In this document: one piece after another, positions 20,881-32,344 of the stretch
Layout of the letters: each line of letters opens with the position of its first letter
Position numbering within the stretch: the first letter of the stretch is position 1
NCBI GenBank assembly: GCA_029168955.1
Contig: JAPDOI010000152.1
Coordinates: 744,001-808,000, forward strand
Origin: Aplectana chamaeleonis
Lineage: Eukaryota; Nematoda; Chromadorea; Rhabditida; Cosmocercidae
Length of the DNA stretch: 64,000 nt
Reading direction: 5' to 3'
Program-made: the position numbers and the translations under genes
The notes under the pieces: generated by a model
The model's input: only the letters and a program-made list of their open reading frames with translations
Databases searched by the model: none
What the model was told of the DNA's origin: nothing

Positions 20881-22090
20881 TTTCTGGTGTTTCAAAAAAA
20901 TTTCAGGGTTCAGTCCAAAACTTGCATGTAGGGGTAATCTAGGGTGCTGAGCACGAATCTGGAGTCCATTTGTCGAAATTTCGAGGTTTACTGTAGGTTA
21001 CGGTAGTTACAATACCGCTCATAGGATTTGGTCAGAAATCGAGCGAGGTCGGGTTTTCGCGTCTTTTTCGTCTTTTTTGTATAACCCGCTTCAAAGTCAA
21101 ATTTGAGCGAAGCTAGGGAGATATTCATAATCCAGGCGTGGAGGGCTATCCAATGGTGTAGCTATTGTAAGGATTTCGTTGAGAACCATGGAAATTTCGC
21201 AATCGACCAGCTTTCTATATACGGTAGACACAGGGAAACGCAGGCGGAGATGGTAGCGCACCATCCATCAGGGTACCGTAATCACAAACCTGAGTGATTA
21301 CGAAACTTCTGTAGTTCTCAACGTAATCACCACAAAGGGTAAACCATTGAGTAGCCCTCAAAGCGAGGATCACGAATATCTCCCTATTTTCGCTCAAAGT
21401 CAAGTTTGAAGCGAGTTATACAAAAAAGACGAAAAAGACGCGAAAACCCGACCTCGCTCGCTTTCTGACCAAATCCTACGAGCGGTATTGTAACATGTCA
21501 CTTCGGGGCCAAAACCCAGCTTAGTATTTTGAAAATCGACAAATGGGCGTTAAATTCGTACTCTCCACCCTGAACAACCCACGTATACAAATTTTGAGTA
21601 AAATCTGAGACTGTCCAAACTACCGTATAGCCATCGTAATCTACCGTAATTTGCAAAAAATCCATGGAAGGACTCCAGATCCGTGTTGAGCACTCCAAAT
21701 AACCCACAAAGGAACAATTCGAGCATTATCTACCGTAGCACTCCGGAAATCTCGAAAGTGGCGTTTTTCCCTCGAAATTTTCCCTGGTTGAGAAGCTTCG
21801 AACGAAATTAGCCGAAAACTTTGGAAAATTGACGAGTAAACCGCAGACTCGTGATCAGCGCCCCAAAAAACCACATTGGGAGAATTTTAAGTCAAATCTG
21901 GAACATTTTTCTAAAACGCTTCCAGAGCCCTGTAATCGGTATAAATAAACGCCCAACCGAAAATCCGTGCAAGTCCATAACGCGCTCAGTCTCGGCAAAG
22001 TATGGGAAATGCGCCTTCACCAAAATTTTGCTTAGGGGGGTAGTTTTGGGCGCTAGAGCTACCAACGATAAGAGTCGTTTTCGCAGGTGC
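20880..22090 (-). mobile_element. CTACCGTA-repeat element, inverted copy
   Basis: Non-coding sequence with many TACCGTA and GATTACGGT variants. It matches 28620-29450 in the opposite orientation (for example GTATAAATAAACGCCCAACCG against its inverse). Terminal repeats are lost. Interrupted by the TA MITE 21008-21492. Confidence 0.6.
21008..21492. mobile_element. Long-TIR TA MITE, copy 2
   Basis: TACAATACCGCTC.. to ..GAGCGGTATTGTA; same arms and loop as 15213-15698. Inserted in the element at 20880-22090. Confidence 0.85.
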
Positions 22091-22388
22091 GTTTGACACT
22101 CTGAACACTTTCCTTGTAAGTAGTTTTCGCGTTCCTCAAACTCCGCTCAGACGGTTTTTGAGTCGCTTATCATGAATCCAAAATTCAGTTGCTTTTCTGC
22201 GAAGGATCACACTAGGATGCGAAGGACGTGAAGGACGACACTACCTCAGACAGTTGGGGTGTCCGATTCGGCCACAAAAGGCTTTCGATTCAAACACAAA
22301 GCGCTGTGGACGACGAAACGGCCCGTACTTTTCGAGCGTCACGTGGCCTAATCGCCGTCGAAGTGAGAAGCACGTGCCGCAACACATA

Positions 22389-22512
22389 GGCCTAGTGCAT
22401 ATTTTCCACGACTAGCGACGCGACATAATGTTATTCATCTATATCGACCGAAAATCGATTTCGCTGATATGCACTGTCACGGCGGCGCGTCGCGAAAAGT
22501 ATGCAGTAGGCC
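22389..22512. mobile_element. Short foldback L
   Basis: CCTAGTGCATATTTTCCACG paired with CGCGAAAAGTATGCAGTAGG. Relative of 17058-17163 in opposite orientation. Confidence 0.6.
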
Positions 22513-23154
22513 ATAGGCGTCCCACTGGGCCGAGACCCGCTTTCGATTCGACTACGATGCAATTTGAACGACAAATGAGCCACTTTGTCTGCTTGGACAC
22601 GTTGATCGATCGCTCCACAATTGATCAGGCGCCCATCAGCCGCACAGCAGGTATATAAGGGGACCCATCTCATAGAGAGCGCAGGCGGCCTTTCGAGGCC
22701 GCTCTTGGAAGGTGACTGCGAGTCACTTTCTGGAGGAATTTCAACCGCTGAGGGGGTTTCCGTCACGGTTTTTAGCGAAAGAAGCTCCTTCGTTGTCGAC
22801 CGCGGCGAGGCTGTCCTTGTCGCGCAGCGCGGTGGGGGTCCGTCTCTACTGCGAATCTCTCCTTGTTGGGGGAGAGTCGCTCCTATCGGAGGGATGGGAC
22901 CACGTCTCTATGGAGGGGTGGAACCCCGTTCCTATTGAGAGCATGTTAAATCCCTCCCCCAACCGTCTCGGGATTACGATAGGACGTGCTGTTGCACGGG
23001 AAACGGTGGTGCGGCAAAAGTTTCGCTTTTCTGCGCCACGTAGTCCCTTTAAATCGACCACGTGCTTCTCGAAGCAGCTCTTGCTGCTGTGCAAGAGCCT
23101 TTCAAGAGAGTATTAGATTAGAAAGCCTATTGTGGCAGAATCGGACTCCACAGT
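22513..23154. other. GC-rich stretch with a TATA-like motif; no gene assigned
   Basis: A GTATATAAGG motif at about 22650 precedes GC-rich sequence with self-complementary GCGGCCTTTCGAGGCCGC and CGACCACGTGCTTC. This could be a promoter-containing repeat (LTR-like) but no second copy, no TG..CA ends and no convincing frame are visible. Overlapping frames on both strands are shadows. Confidence 0.3.
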
Positions 23155-23330
23155 TGTCTGAGATCATACTCTCATGACTCATACTCTGCGAAAATGTGGG
23201 CTTCCGAAGGGATCAATCCTGCGACCAGGTGTGATCCCATACGCCGTAGTGCCCTTTAGCGTCCATCTTACATGGTGAAAGATTGTATATAGGGTAAATC
23301 GACAACGCTCAACTCATATCGACTACGAGA
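23155..23330 (-). repeat. Isolated 155-bp foldback unit
   Basis: Matches the right-arm units of the 5'-end foldback: ACTCATACTCTGC.., CGCCGTAGTG.., AGCGTCCATCTTA and GGGTAAATCGACAACGCT in the same order as 1838-1990. No flanking partner found. Confidence 0.6.
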
Positions 23331-23699
23331 CTGTTCGATCACTCTAGGTGGGGTAGGGGACAAAACGGCCAAACATTGACCTACTCATGCTCCTGGGGGA
23401 CGGTCTGACAAAGGAACTATACAAAGCATTGCCAGTATCTTTTTGGCATCCATATCTAAAATGCGCGAAATCCCATCCCGAGCTGCTGGTTGCTGAAATA
23501 AGCGTTTCTGGAGCTTCGCGGTAGGGTCACGGTACCCATTAGGCAATTTTTGAGCGGTTTCGAAGAAACTTCCGGATTTTAATGATGTCACCTCAGCTCT
23601 TTACAACTCACCTTGGGATTTCACAAAAATTCGATTAGGATGGAGTGATCTAACAGTTCGTAGAGTATGCAACCGGCAGCCATGATTCGTGGCGAAATG

Positions 23700-23945
23700 G
23701 CAGTATACGCTTTTGCGAATATTCGAATATCACCACCAAAGTTCGGCCGAATATTCGAAAAAACGAATGTTTTGAATTTCCGAATAAACCGAATATTCGA
23801 AAAAACGAATATTTTGATTTTACGAATGAATCGAATATTCGAAAAAGCAAATATTCTGTTCTCCGAATTATTCGAATATTCGAGCATTCGAATATTCGAA
23901 AATTCGAATATTTATTCGAATATTATTCGATTCGGCCCAAAGTAT
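23700..23945. repeat. AATATTCGAATATTCG array 3
   Basis: Low-complexity tandem sequence with GAATATTCGAAAA units. Related to 12200-12470 and 19905-20470. Frames on both strands are artefacts. Confidence 0.8.
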
Positions 23946-24317
23946 AGTGCCGATGTTACCGCAAATTGACGAAGTCTCAGACGTTTACGCTGTTACAACA
24001 GATTTTCAAGCGAAGCCTGACTGTGAAACTACTGTAGTGTTTCCTTTAGAATCAGAAAATTGCATCTGAGCTTTTCATTACACTGCTTTTCGCCTACGTT
24101 ACTGTGTATATTGTTTTTGTGTTTACTTTTTAACACGTGCCTTATGCAACGTAATAAGCATGAAAATAAACATAATATCAATTTCAGCGTTGTTGCAAAA
24201 TGAACCTCGTATAGTTACACTTCCTCCACGAGATCAGCCGCAAATGAGATGGACGATAAGCTCTCGGAAATCACTTCAGTGAAATTCTAAGCATTCTATT
24301 CCGTCTAAGAAAGTCTA

Positions 24318-24760
24318 TTGTCTCCATCTGAGAAGCGGTTCAAACAAATCCAAGTACTACTTGCCCTAGTCTGGAAGGATATCGTCTACCCTATATGCAG
24401 CGTTTGTGGTAGGGGAAGTGCAGTGATGCAGGACGCCTCCGGAATGGCTCTAAAATCGGTTTTGGCGTTCTTAAATACCAAGGTGGACTGGATTGACTAC
24501 CTAGAGGTTCTACCATCGCTACCCTATATGGGTCTTCCGAATCGCCAGAGCCATGACTTTCGAAAAGGCAATGCCAGTGTGCACTCAAGCCGATCATCTC
24601 CGACGTGGTCAACTCACATTCCTGACCTCAGTACTCTGGAGAGAATTTGGGGTGTGCGTGACAGTGACCAATGTAAACGCTGATAAGCGGCAAAATTCCA
24701 TGACAACTGTGGAGCTGAAAATGGCTGTTGAGAAAAAATGGCGTAACACCGGGTCATAAA
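24318..24760 (+). pseudogene. Tc1/mariner-like transposase remnant, C-terminal part
   Basis: The plus strand retains the catalytic-domain landmarks in order: a 'QDxASGxALKSVLAFL' segment like the conserved QDNxPxHTAK..FL, a W-rich segment, 'TLERIWG' like the conserved NPIExxWG, then after a frameshift VNADKRQNS and MAVEKKWRN. At least one frameshift and further losses. Supports a dead Tc1-like element; ends not located. Flank 23946-24317 has nothing recognisable. Confidence 0.55.
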
Positions 24761-25739
24761 CACTAAGCAATTCAATCACGGAAATGTCTCCATGTCCGTC
24801 AGAATTTGCTAAGAACCGTCGAGAATCAATACACTTTTAAACATCAATGTCTTTGTTCTCGAATGAAAGCTCCTTTCGTAATTGCTCGTACGGTTGGTTG
24901 AGGAAACGAAACTTGTAGTCCGCCCTCATTTTAGGCTTAGACTCTGAAGAAAAGAATGGCGACATGGCTGGAAAATTCGTTTTCTCAGAATTTCAGGGTG
25001 TTCGTGCGGTTGTAAAGCGCACTGTATTTGTGCTGCTTCCGCATGACTGTCAGGAATTGGATCTCGACAGCGCTCGTTGTGGGAAGCGAAGAGATTATTT
25101 GCGCACCTCCTCAAACCATGTGCTGCACAAACCCGCTGCTCTGTGGGGCCCTGTATAAATGAGAGATCTGACCCCCATTGTAGCGGCATCGGCACGGAAT
25201 GGACATATTGCCGGACTGATCCTGGGTTGACAGCTGTCGGATCTCGTGGTGGGTAGTATTCGGCCTGCCAGTGCGGACCGACGTTGCACGTGAAACGCAT
25301 GTATAATTCATTACACTTTTACGCAAAGAAGGTACATAAGACCACGACGCTAGCGCAGCAGAGAGAAACTCAATGGTCTCCTTATACTTGGAGAGTTAAC
25401 CGTTCACATGACTCTAACATAAGGCAGCGAAACGCGCTCTGTATATGTCGCGGGTTAGCAGGCGTGTTGAACATGAACGGTTTTCTTCCCGCGGTCCGAT
25501 CGACAAATTTACATCGGCCCAAAATGCAACTGAAGCTACAATGACTGCCCTCGATCCGATCGGCGAGCCCACATTGTTCCGTGATGCGCGCGGTGAGCCC
25601 CCTGCCTAAGGCCATCCGCTCGCCATGCTCCCGCGATCATGCCGGAGAGGTCGTCGGTGCGACCGGTGTTACTATCTTATTATAATACCCATTCCTATCT
25701 TAATGTTGAATAAATTCGACCATGTATCCTGTCGCTGTT
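24761..25739. other. No gene assigned
   Basis: Overlapping frames of 60-120 residues occur on both strands but none shows a recognisable domain. 25622-25690 repeats 10195-10268. The missing downstream exons of the CAP domain at 25.8-27.2 kb would be expected here but were not found. Confidence 0.4.
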
Positions 25740-25825
25740 TTCAAGCCGTTGACCAGAATTTTCCGGATCTCCAATGGGTATTGTTTAGGAGAAAACCTTG
25801 GATGGACCTCGTCAGTAATTCCATT
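25740..25825 (-). CDS. Possible CAP-domain exon, domain II part 3
   Basis: After acceptor TTTGGTGCAG the minus strand reads NGITDEVHPRFSPKQY then EIRKILVNGLKTA. Position and pattern (GI..F..K..I..LVNG) fit the CAP segment before the MAWATT core, but conservation is weak. The frame stays open to a stop at 25700-25702. The donor is not obvious, so the lower limit is approximate. It lies just 3' of two stronger CAP exons on the same strand. Confidence 0.35.
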
Positions 25826-26151
25826 CTGCACCAAAAAAATGCGATGGAATAGAATGCATGACAGTACCAGTGTTGAACAAAGGAGAAAAAGAATAATAAC
25901 GATACTCGCTCACACTGATTGGCACACATTATTTGCCTCACTGGTTAAATAAAACAAGGAGTTTAAAACATCTAACAGCCTTGTGATAAAACTTTTCATA
26001 CTCTCGTAAAGTAGGTTATTGGGGTTCCCCCGTGTTTGGCCTTGAAGGTAACCAGCATTCCTGGGCCGGGAACTTCCCTCACTCGAGACCACCAGAATTT
26101 GATAGCCTGAAAATCCAATTCTCATTCGGAACGTTGTACTAAAAAGTGCAC

Positions 26152-26310
26152 GAAGAACAACGCTTCAATGGCAACGAGGCGATCCTGATAGATGGATTTG
26201 GAGCCTTTTTGAATGTTCTGTTGCATGCTTGCTGGAACTCTGTTGTCATAAGAGTTTGAGCATGTGTCCAGAGATTTTTTTGCGAGTGCTTCCAGGTTGC
26301 GATCATATTT
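26152..26310 (-). CDS. CAP-domain exon, domain II part 2
   Basis: Acceptor TTTCTAG, then KYDRNLEALAKKSLDTC, the CAP helix with the xYDxxLExxAxxxxxxC pattern, and KSIYQDRLVAIEA. Joins in phase 0 to the exon at 27137-27212 to give ..ANIIYL/KYDRNLE... The donor is uncertain (TTC/GTGCAC chosen; TTA/GTACAA possible). Intron to the upstream exon is about 830 nt with no element recognised. Confidence 0.6.
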
Positions 26311-27136
26311 CTAGAAATCGAGGACGTAATCGAGATCATCATCTTTGTTCCATTCGATGTTGTGCTTTTCTTGTTCTGTCGCGTATACCATCGTGGCAGA
26401 ATACGTGATCTACACTTCACATTGTATGGTCCATATCATTCAATCAGAAAGCCGCGAAGCTGCTCGAGAAGCTGTGGCACGCGGAAAAACATAGAGAATA
26501 TAGCTATGGATCGAATCACCTTGAATCCATTGGCCAAGTAAGGCTTCTGCATTGAGGCACGCGGACGATATTTCAATTCTCATTCGAGGGTGGGTCTCAC
26601 TCAACTACAGTCCCATGTAATTTTGTTTTCAAAAACGATGTTTTGCGAAAAAAAAAACGCGCAAAGGGCCGCATCGCCATATCTTGCTTCAATGTGATCC
26701 ACTTTTGAGTTTGAAGTCATTTTCGGACTGCTTTCAACAAGTTCTATAGAATAGTGTTCGAAATAACAGCTTCTATTCGGAGACTCAACGAAAATTTGCA
26801 TGTTTCCAACTTAAACACCCTCGTTATGAACGGAATAGGCCATCGTAATTGATAGAATAAATCTGTCATGTTTCGTCCTGTGGTCCATCAAAAATTCATA
26901 GGGAAATACGCTGTTTTCGTGCAAAACCGGAGCTAAAAAGACTTTAACATACCACTGTATTCCCCTCATTGAGAGGAACACGAAAATGCCTTTGAGGAAA
27001 CATCCTGTAAACTTCTGAGTGAGTTACAACGATGCGGCGCTTGGTACGAGCGAGAAACGCTGCAAAACACCGTTTTTGCAAAAAGAAAAACGCTCGGTGC
27101 TGTACAGCCAAAGTATGAAAGGGGGACCTGACGTAC

Positions 27137-27212
27137 CAAATAAATGATGTTTGCTCCAGTCGAAAGGAATCTTCCCGTATTCTTCCAGACCTCACCTTTC
27201 GCCAAAAGTGAT
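27137..27212 (-). CDS. CAP-domain exon, domain II part 1
   Basis: Acceptor CTATTCAG, 76 nt, donor TTG/GTACGT. Translation after the split codon is SLLAKGEVWKNTGRF and STGANIIYL, matching the 'FRSxxAxGxxxN..G..PxAxxMxxL' stretch of CAP domains after the first helix. The exon bearing the first helix (HNxFR) was not found between here and 31 kb. It may belong to a second domain of the gene at 31-49 kb or to a separate gene. Confidence 0.6.
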
Positions 27213-28572
27213 CTGAATAGATAGAAATGAGTGTGATTGCCTCCCACGTAGACCTCCGAAAGTTCACTTTAACAGCTGGAATATAGGCTGGTCGAGTATT
27301 TTAGAGAAGCACGAGTACATGAGCAGGAGTAAAGGTAGAATGCGTCACCCACTTGCTGTATCGCATAGCTAGTCGACGTCTGCGGCCGACCTCCTACTTC
27401 TCACAGTCCGCAAAGGCTAAAATAAATCGAACAGATTGATTTTTCGATTGTCATAGATGATAAATAATCTTTTATGACGTCAGCAGAACGAAAATGCACG
27501 AGCTGCGAGGAGGGAGCAACGCGGGCTCTCACAAGGTTACAGTAATGGATCGGTGTCATGAAATCACCTTCAGTGCCACAATAGCGAAGCGGCTTCGTCT
27601 TTAACTTCACATGCCGGTGAATCGCACTGCACCAAAGTCAATGATCGAGTTTCTCAACTGTTTTTGTCTGGAACGAAAAGTAGGTATGAGGAGGTAAGAA
27701 TGACCAAATAGTCATCTTCGTGGGGTTCCACACTGCATCCACGAAAGGTCATGCAATCAGTTGTGTGACAGATATACCAGAGGCGGCATTAAGAATCGAG
27801 GTAGCGCGCGCCAAAACTAGCGCAAACGCGCTATGGGGACGGCATAGCGCAATCTGCAATCAAGAACTGTGCTGGCGTGCGCTTGTCTTAACCCAAACGC
27901 GCTTGGCATAGCCCAACCGCGCTTGGCATAGCCTAAACGCGCTTGGCATAGCCCAAACGCGCTATCATGGAGATCTTAGCGCTGTTTGATATCAAGTACT
28001 TGCAAGGCGCGCTACGGGAAGCGCGACAGACCCTCTGAAACCGCGCTTCGGCTAGCGCTCTACACAAAGCGGCGCTCTACACGAAGCGCGGCGCGCAAAC
28101 GACTCCACGTCGTTTTCCATTCTAAACATCCTTTCCAACCTTTCAAACGCTTAATACCCTGTCGTTTGTGTGAGAAGAAAGCTATATTCTACTCTAATGT
28201 CCCCTATACAGGTTTTTCTTCGAATTATTCCGCTTCAATGGCTCGTTTTGAACAGCGATTAAATAACTTGTGAATGCGAAGTGTGAGAGTATTGATGAAA
28301 CGATGGTGGCATTTGAGTGTGCCTCACTAGGTCCTGCTCCAGATTTCCTGCTAGTAAATAACAGTGCTTTGACGGTTGCAGGTGTGCAACAGTACATAAA
28401 CAGTCCGAGCTCAAAACTCGCTTATGCTTCAGAGGATTCAAAAAACTAGCTTTTTCTTAGCTTTTTGAAAAATGTGTAACCAAATGGCAACTTTCGGGGT
28501 GTCCCAAGACAATGTTTTCCGGATTTGGCTTTCTAGAGATTGTTTCGTGTGCTGATACGGGGCTTTTTTCTG

Positions 28573-29481
28573 ACAAGGGAACTACTTTTAGTCAGACCGT
28601 CTTTCATATGAAATATACGTTTTTACCGTTTTCAGCGTAGAATACGATCTGTCTTCGCAGCTGCCTGAAGCCTCCCTGAAAAATGTTAAAAGCTTTTTTC
28701 GCCAGATTTCCGTACTTATTGTACCTTCCGAAACAAGCATTACTCTTTGGAGAATCCGGAAGGGACCTCACAATTGTATTCAGCTCTCAAAACTACCCCT
28801 GAGCAAATTTTGTGTGAAGGCACAATTTCCAAACTTCGCACAGACTGATAACTTTTTGGACTTGTACGGATTTGCGGTTGGGCGTTTATTTATACCAATT
28901 AGAAGGCTCTTGAAGCGTTTTTTGAAATTTACGGATTTGACTTGAAATCTTACGAGGTGGGTTATTTGGGCCGCTGATCACCAATCCGAGATTCGTTAAC
29001 CGATTTTTGACAGATTACGGTTGATTACGGTGGGTATACGGTAGTTTCGTCAGAGTCTCAGATTTGTCTCAAAGTTCCTATGTGAGGGTTATTTGGGGTG
29101 ATGAATACGAATGCAGTGACCATTTGTCGACTTTTGAATAATTTAGGTAGGTTTTGCCGCTAAATGGCATGATACCTACCGTAACCTACAGTAAACCTCA
29201 GAATCGCGAAAAAACGGACTCGAGATTCGTGTTCAATACCCAAGATTACCCCTTACGTACAAGTTCTGGGCCGAATCCGAGTTTTTTTTTCCAAAACACC
29301 CTAAACTTTTCATCGCGGCTGAAACCCCTATCTTGCCTCCGCGCTTTGAGAAACGCGATTAACCTTTTTACAGTGTTTTTAGGCAGCTGCGAAAACCATA
29401 ATTGGACTCTACGCTAAGAACAGTTATAGAGAAGCACATTTTATACGGAATGGCCAGGCTGACTAAAAGTAGTTCCCTTGT
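28573..29481. mobile_element. ACAAGGGAACTACTTTTAGTCAG-type TIR element
   Basis: Ends ACAAGGGAACTACTTTTAG and CTAAAAGTAGTTCCCTTGT. Subterminal CGCAGCTGCC and GGCAGCTGCG are also inverted. The interior carries TACCGTAACC/GGTTACGGTA-rich sequence. Copies or relatives: 20880-22090, 29490-30020, 52350-53200, 57960-58998. Non-coding. Confidence 0.75.
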
Positions 29482-30020
29482 GAGGAAAATTTCGCAAGCC
29501 AAACACCACTTTTAGCGATGCTACGATAATATTGCCTCAAACCTTTTCAAAGGAGTTTTCGAGCTACTTAACACGAATCAGTTCGGTTATCCATTTTTCT
29601 TGGCTTAACGGTGGTTATACTAAAGCTTGGTCGAAGTCTCAGCTTGGGCTCAAAAATACCTTGTAGATGTGAGACGCCAAACACAGATTTGAAGTTAACT
29701 TGTCAGTGCTCGAAATACCAATATAGGTGCCCAACTTATTGTTAGTAGGCACAATGCCTACCGCAACTTACAGTAACCCCCAGACTAGCAAGAGAAGGAT
29801 CCCCCGATTCGTGATCAGCGCCCGAGATTACCCCAAGTGGAACTTTTGAGCGGACTTCAGAAAACTTTTTTGAACATCTCGAAAATTCCGGAATGAAATT
29901 CGAAAACACCTCGGAAAAATATTTACATGTGCGTTGATTCACGCCCTTTTTAGAGTTCCCGAGGCACTAAGAAAATCATGAGCAGGGACTAGTCACGTAC
30001 TGTAACACCCCTACAACACT
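29482..30020. repeat. Related TACCGTA-rich sequence
   Basis: Continues the style of the preceding element (CTACCGCAACTTACAGTAACC, GATTACCCC) without its own ends. Possibly a fragment of another copy. Frames here are chance. Confidence 0.45.
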
Positions 30021-30375
30021 CTAAAGATGATTTTGCAGAAATTTCAAGAAAGTGATTAGCAAAAAATAGTTCGCAGCGGTGGTGCTAATCTTTTTTTCGT
30101 CGCCGTATTCGTGGTTGATTGAACGCATATTCGTGAACAATCGAAAAACAGTCTTCCTTGAGAATTCTGTTGGTAATAACAGTTTAAATGTTAGCAAACG
30201 TTTCCTATGGCACAAGGCTTATCAATGCATCAAGGGAAAACGCGCGCTTGGCATTGGCGCGGGCTAGCCTCCCGGTACTTGATAGAAAGCAAGCAGACGC
30301 GCGCTATGGGCCTCTTCTAGCGCCAGCACAACCGCGCTAGTTCTGGCGCGCGCTACCGTGTTTCTTAATGCCGCC

Positions 30376-31095
30376 CCAGCTGGCCGTCGCGGACTACGGG
30401 TCAGGTCAAGCTCACAGGAAGCTTAGCGGAAGCTTGTTGATGAACCCAACGGTTTTCCTAATCTCCTAGCGTGCGTCAAGAGATGGACACTGAAACCATC
30501 AAATCATCGCTTCATCGATGCTTTTTTGACCATTAGGTTGTATTATAATTACACTCCGTCACTATATATAAGACCGGGATGCACACTGCGACAAGCAATA
30601 GCGGCAGCACATCTAAGCGTGTTGATTTTGACAAATATAGCTGACTAACATTATTTCTTGACGCTCGTCGCTATTGTGTGCTATAGGATCTCAGAGTCTG
30701 TGAATTCAGGTATAAGCTGCTGCAGAAAATCTATAGCCAGATGTTTTTGACAAACCTTCGATAATTGTGCATATGCGCTGCCTTCCATCTTAATCTGTCG
30801 CTCATATCTGGGTTGGGTGGGCACCACTGGTTGATTGCTGCAACATTCCAGAGCTTCAATACACCTTTTTCCTCGTTCGTCACCAATCAAAGATGCTTTG
30901 ATTTGTTCTGGGCAGTAGCTCCAATCAGGAACCAAGGCTAATACGTGTGCTCAGTCAAGGGCAAATCCGACCCTGGTCAAAGTTAACAAGATGCTCCTGG
31001 TGGAAACTCCAAGGCGTAAGTGCGGACTAAAGAAGTCGGAAACAATGGGAAACAGGAGGCGCATAAGAAAAAAAAAGTTCTGAAATTTACATGGA
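30376..31095. other. Unassigned region with one minus-strand ORF
   Basis: 30681-30935 on the minus strand encodes 84 residues (VPDWSYCPEQIKASLIG, later EGSAYAQLSKVCQKHL), compositionally protein-like but unrecognised. A TATATATA-type stretch lies at about 30565. If it were the next exon of the CAP gene, its phase would not match the preceding exon as I read it. Confidence 0.25.
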
Positions 31096-31336
31096 TCAGG
31101 ATTCACTAGTCACTGGTGTGGTAGTAGTTGTCGTTGTAGGTGTAGTAGTTGTTGTACTTGGTGTAGTGGTTGTTGTAGTGGGTGTGGTAGTCGCGGTAGT
31201 CGTTGTAGTAGTAGTGGTTCGACCTTTTACACAGAGGTCAGCAATGCATATCGCCGGTTTAATTTCTGTACATCCAGTTGAAGATAAACACGGACCACTC
31301 GCTTTCGTATAAATGACTTCACCTGTTGTAGGGTTT
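31096..31336 (-). CDS. CAP-gene exon with threonine-rich tail or linker
   Basis: Acceptor CTTTTCAG, then one base of a split codon and NPTTGEVIYTKASGPC, CTEIKPAICIADLCV, the closing cysteine region of a CAP domain. The start phase equals that of the last exon in copies A and B. About 50 residues, mostly threonine, follow (TTTTTTTTATTTPTTTTTT type), then a stop at 31096-31098. The stretch may be a mucin-like C-terminal tail, or, if spliced at CCA/GTGACT before the stop, the linker found in two-domain ASPs. The plus-strand valine-rich frame is its shadow. Confidence 0.6.
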
Positions 31337-31544
31337 CTGAAAAGTTTAGATATGTTATTTTTTAAATTGAAAACTTGTCTCAAGGAAAATTGTCTATTTT
31401 TTAAAGTTTTATGCTTTTCTGCTAGAGGATCACACGCTGACCACAACGATTGCTCTAACATGGTTCAGAGCACCTCATGCTCTGTCGTGACCTCCGTCCG
31501 ACTTTCTACTGCTGACGTCATCCTTTATTAAAGGGCAAGCAGAA

Positions 31545-31905
31545 TGTACAGGTGCTGCGGCCTGGCGGCGCTCTAGCACGATATGATTTCGCAATGCGGC
31601 AGAGACGCAGAGGACATAGACGGCTTGAGCCACGCGGGTGGTGGCCATTGTGTATTACAACCGCTAAAGAGGCGCGAGAAACGAGGGAGGGGCGTGGGAG
31701 GAGCGAGGTTCCTGATTGGACGCAACACGGGGCGGGCGACAGCCCACTGGCTGCGTCTCTGGCCGTTTCTTCCGCCTCTTTGGGGGTTGAAATACACAAC
31801 GGCCCTCGTCGTGAAGCTCGTCGTGCGGATGCCCTTTTCAACATCGCCGTCAAGTCCGAGCCCTCCTGCCGCTATGGATGGATCGTCACATAGAGGAGCC
31901 CAAAT
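31545..31905. mobile_element. GC-rich imperfect palindrome
   Basis: GGCCATTGTGTATTACAACC..AAAGAGGCG pairs with CGCCTCTTTGGGGGTTGAAATACACAACGGCC read on the other strand; a CGGGCGACAGCCCACTGGCTG core lies between. MITE-like. Overlapping frames on both strands are shadows. 31906-32344 has no supported gene. Confidence 0.5.
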
Positions 31906-32344
31906 CTATCATGTGGCTGAACGCACTGCCTAACACGCACACGTTCGAAGGGAGGACAATTGCGCAAGGGCCGTTGCCTTTACCCCGCAGCCCCGGTGCT
32001 GTGACGCAGGTCCCACCGAAGTGGCGCGGAGGATACGCAGCGGTCCGGAGGCACCACTAAGGCCTGACCCCTAGGGACCGGGAGGAGATCTGCACCTGAC
32101 TTGTTAGGCACTATGTAAATAGGGGAGGTAAAACACATCTGATATGTCCGGTGTTCTGTTGTGTACCAATATACAAACAAATGTGGAGGTACAATCCGCA
32201 GGCTACAGCCTGTTTAGGTTTTATCGACAGCCCATGTGTATTGTGTTATAATTGTTCTGAATGCTGCAAAATACAAAGGCGACGAGCTCGATTGTGGTGT
32301 ATTTGTGACGTATTGTTCGGATGATTATTGTGTGGTAAAGTATG

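Larger units (their letters stand above)
27782..30375. mobile_element. 2.6-kb TIR element with GGCGGCATTAAGAA ends
   Basis: Left GGCGGCATTAAGAATCGAGG then TAGCGCGCGCCA and ACTAGCGC; right is the inverse with three mismatches. Next to the left end is a 20-bp tandem run (GCGCTTGGCATAGCCCAAAC, four copies at 27895-27965). The matching GCGCTTGGCAT also occurs near the right end. Contains the nested element 28573-29481. No transposase. It sits between CAP exons on the minus strand. Target duplication not resolved. Confidence 0.75.

Noticed and set aside
22640..23110. TATA-containing GC-rich block considered as an LTR
   Set aside because: No second copy, no TG..CA ends and no target duplication found in the window.
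24926..25326. Minus-strand ORFs with STWFEEVRK, considered as a CAP 'WW.E' exon
   Set aside because: Only a short chance resemblance; no acceptor or donor in phase and no flanking CAP residues.
28194..28441. Minus-strand segment after TTACTAGCAG considered as the missing first-helix CAP exon
   Set aside because: The frame lacks the HNxxR motif and lies inside the 27782-30375 TIR element.
30681..30935. Minus-strand 84-residue ORF considered as start of the second CAP domain
   Set aside because: Contains CP but no first-helix motif, and its phase does not match the preceding exon; kept only as unassigned.
31091..31312. Plus-strand valine-rich ORF
   Set aside because: Antisense of the threonine-rich CAP exon on the minus strand.
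31573..31933. Four overlapping GC-rich ORFs on both strands
   Set aside because: They overlie an imperfect GC-rich palindrome; no domain.
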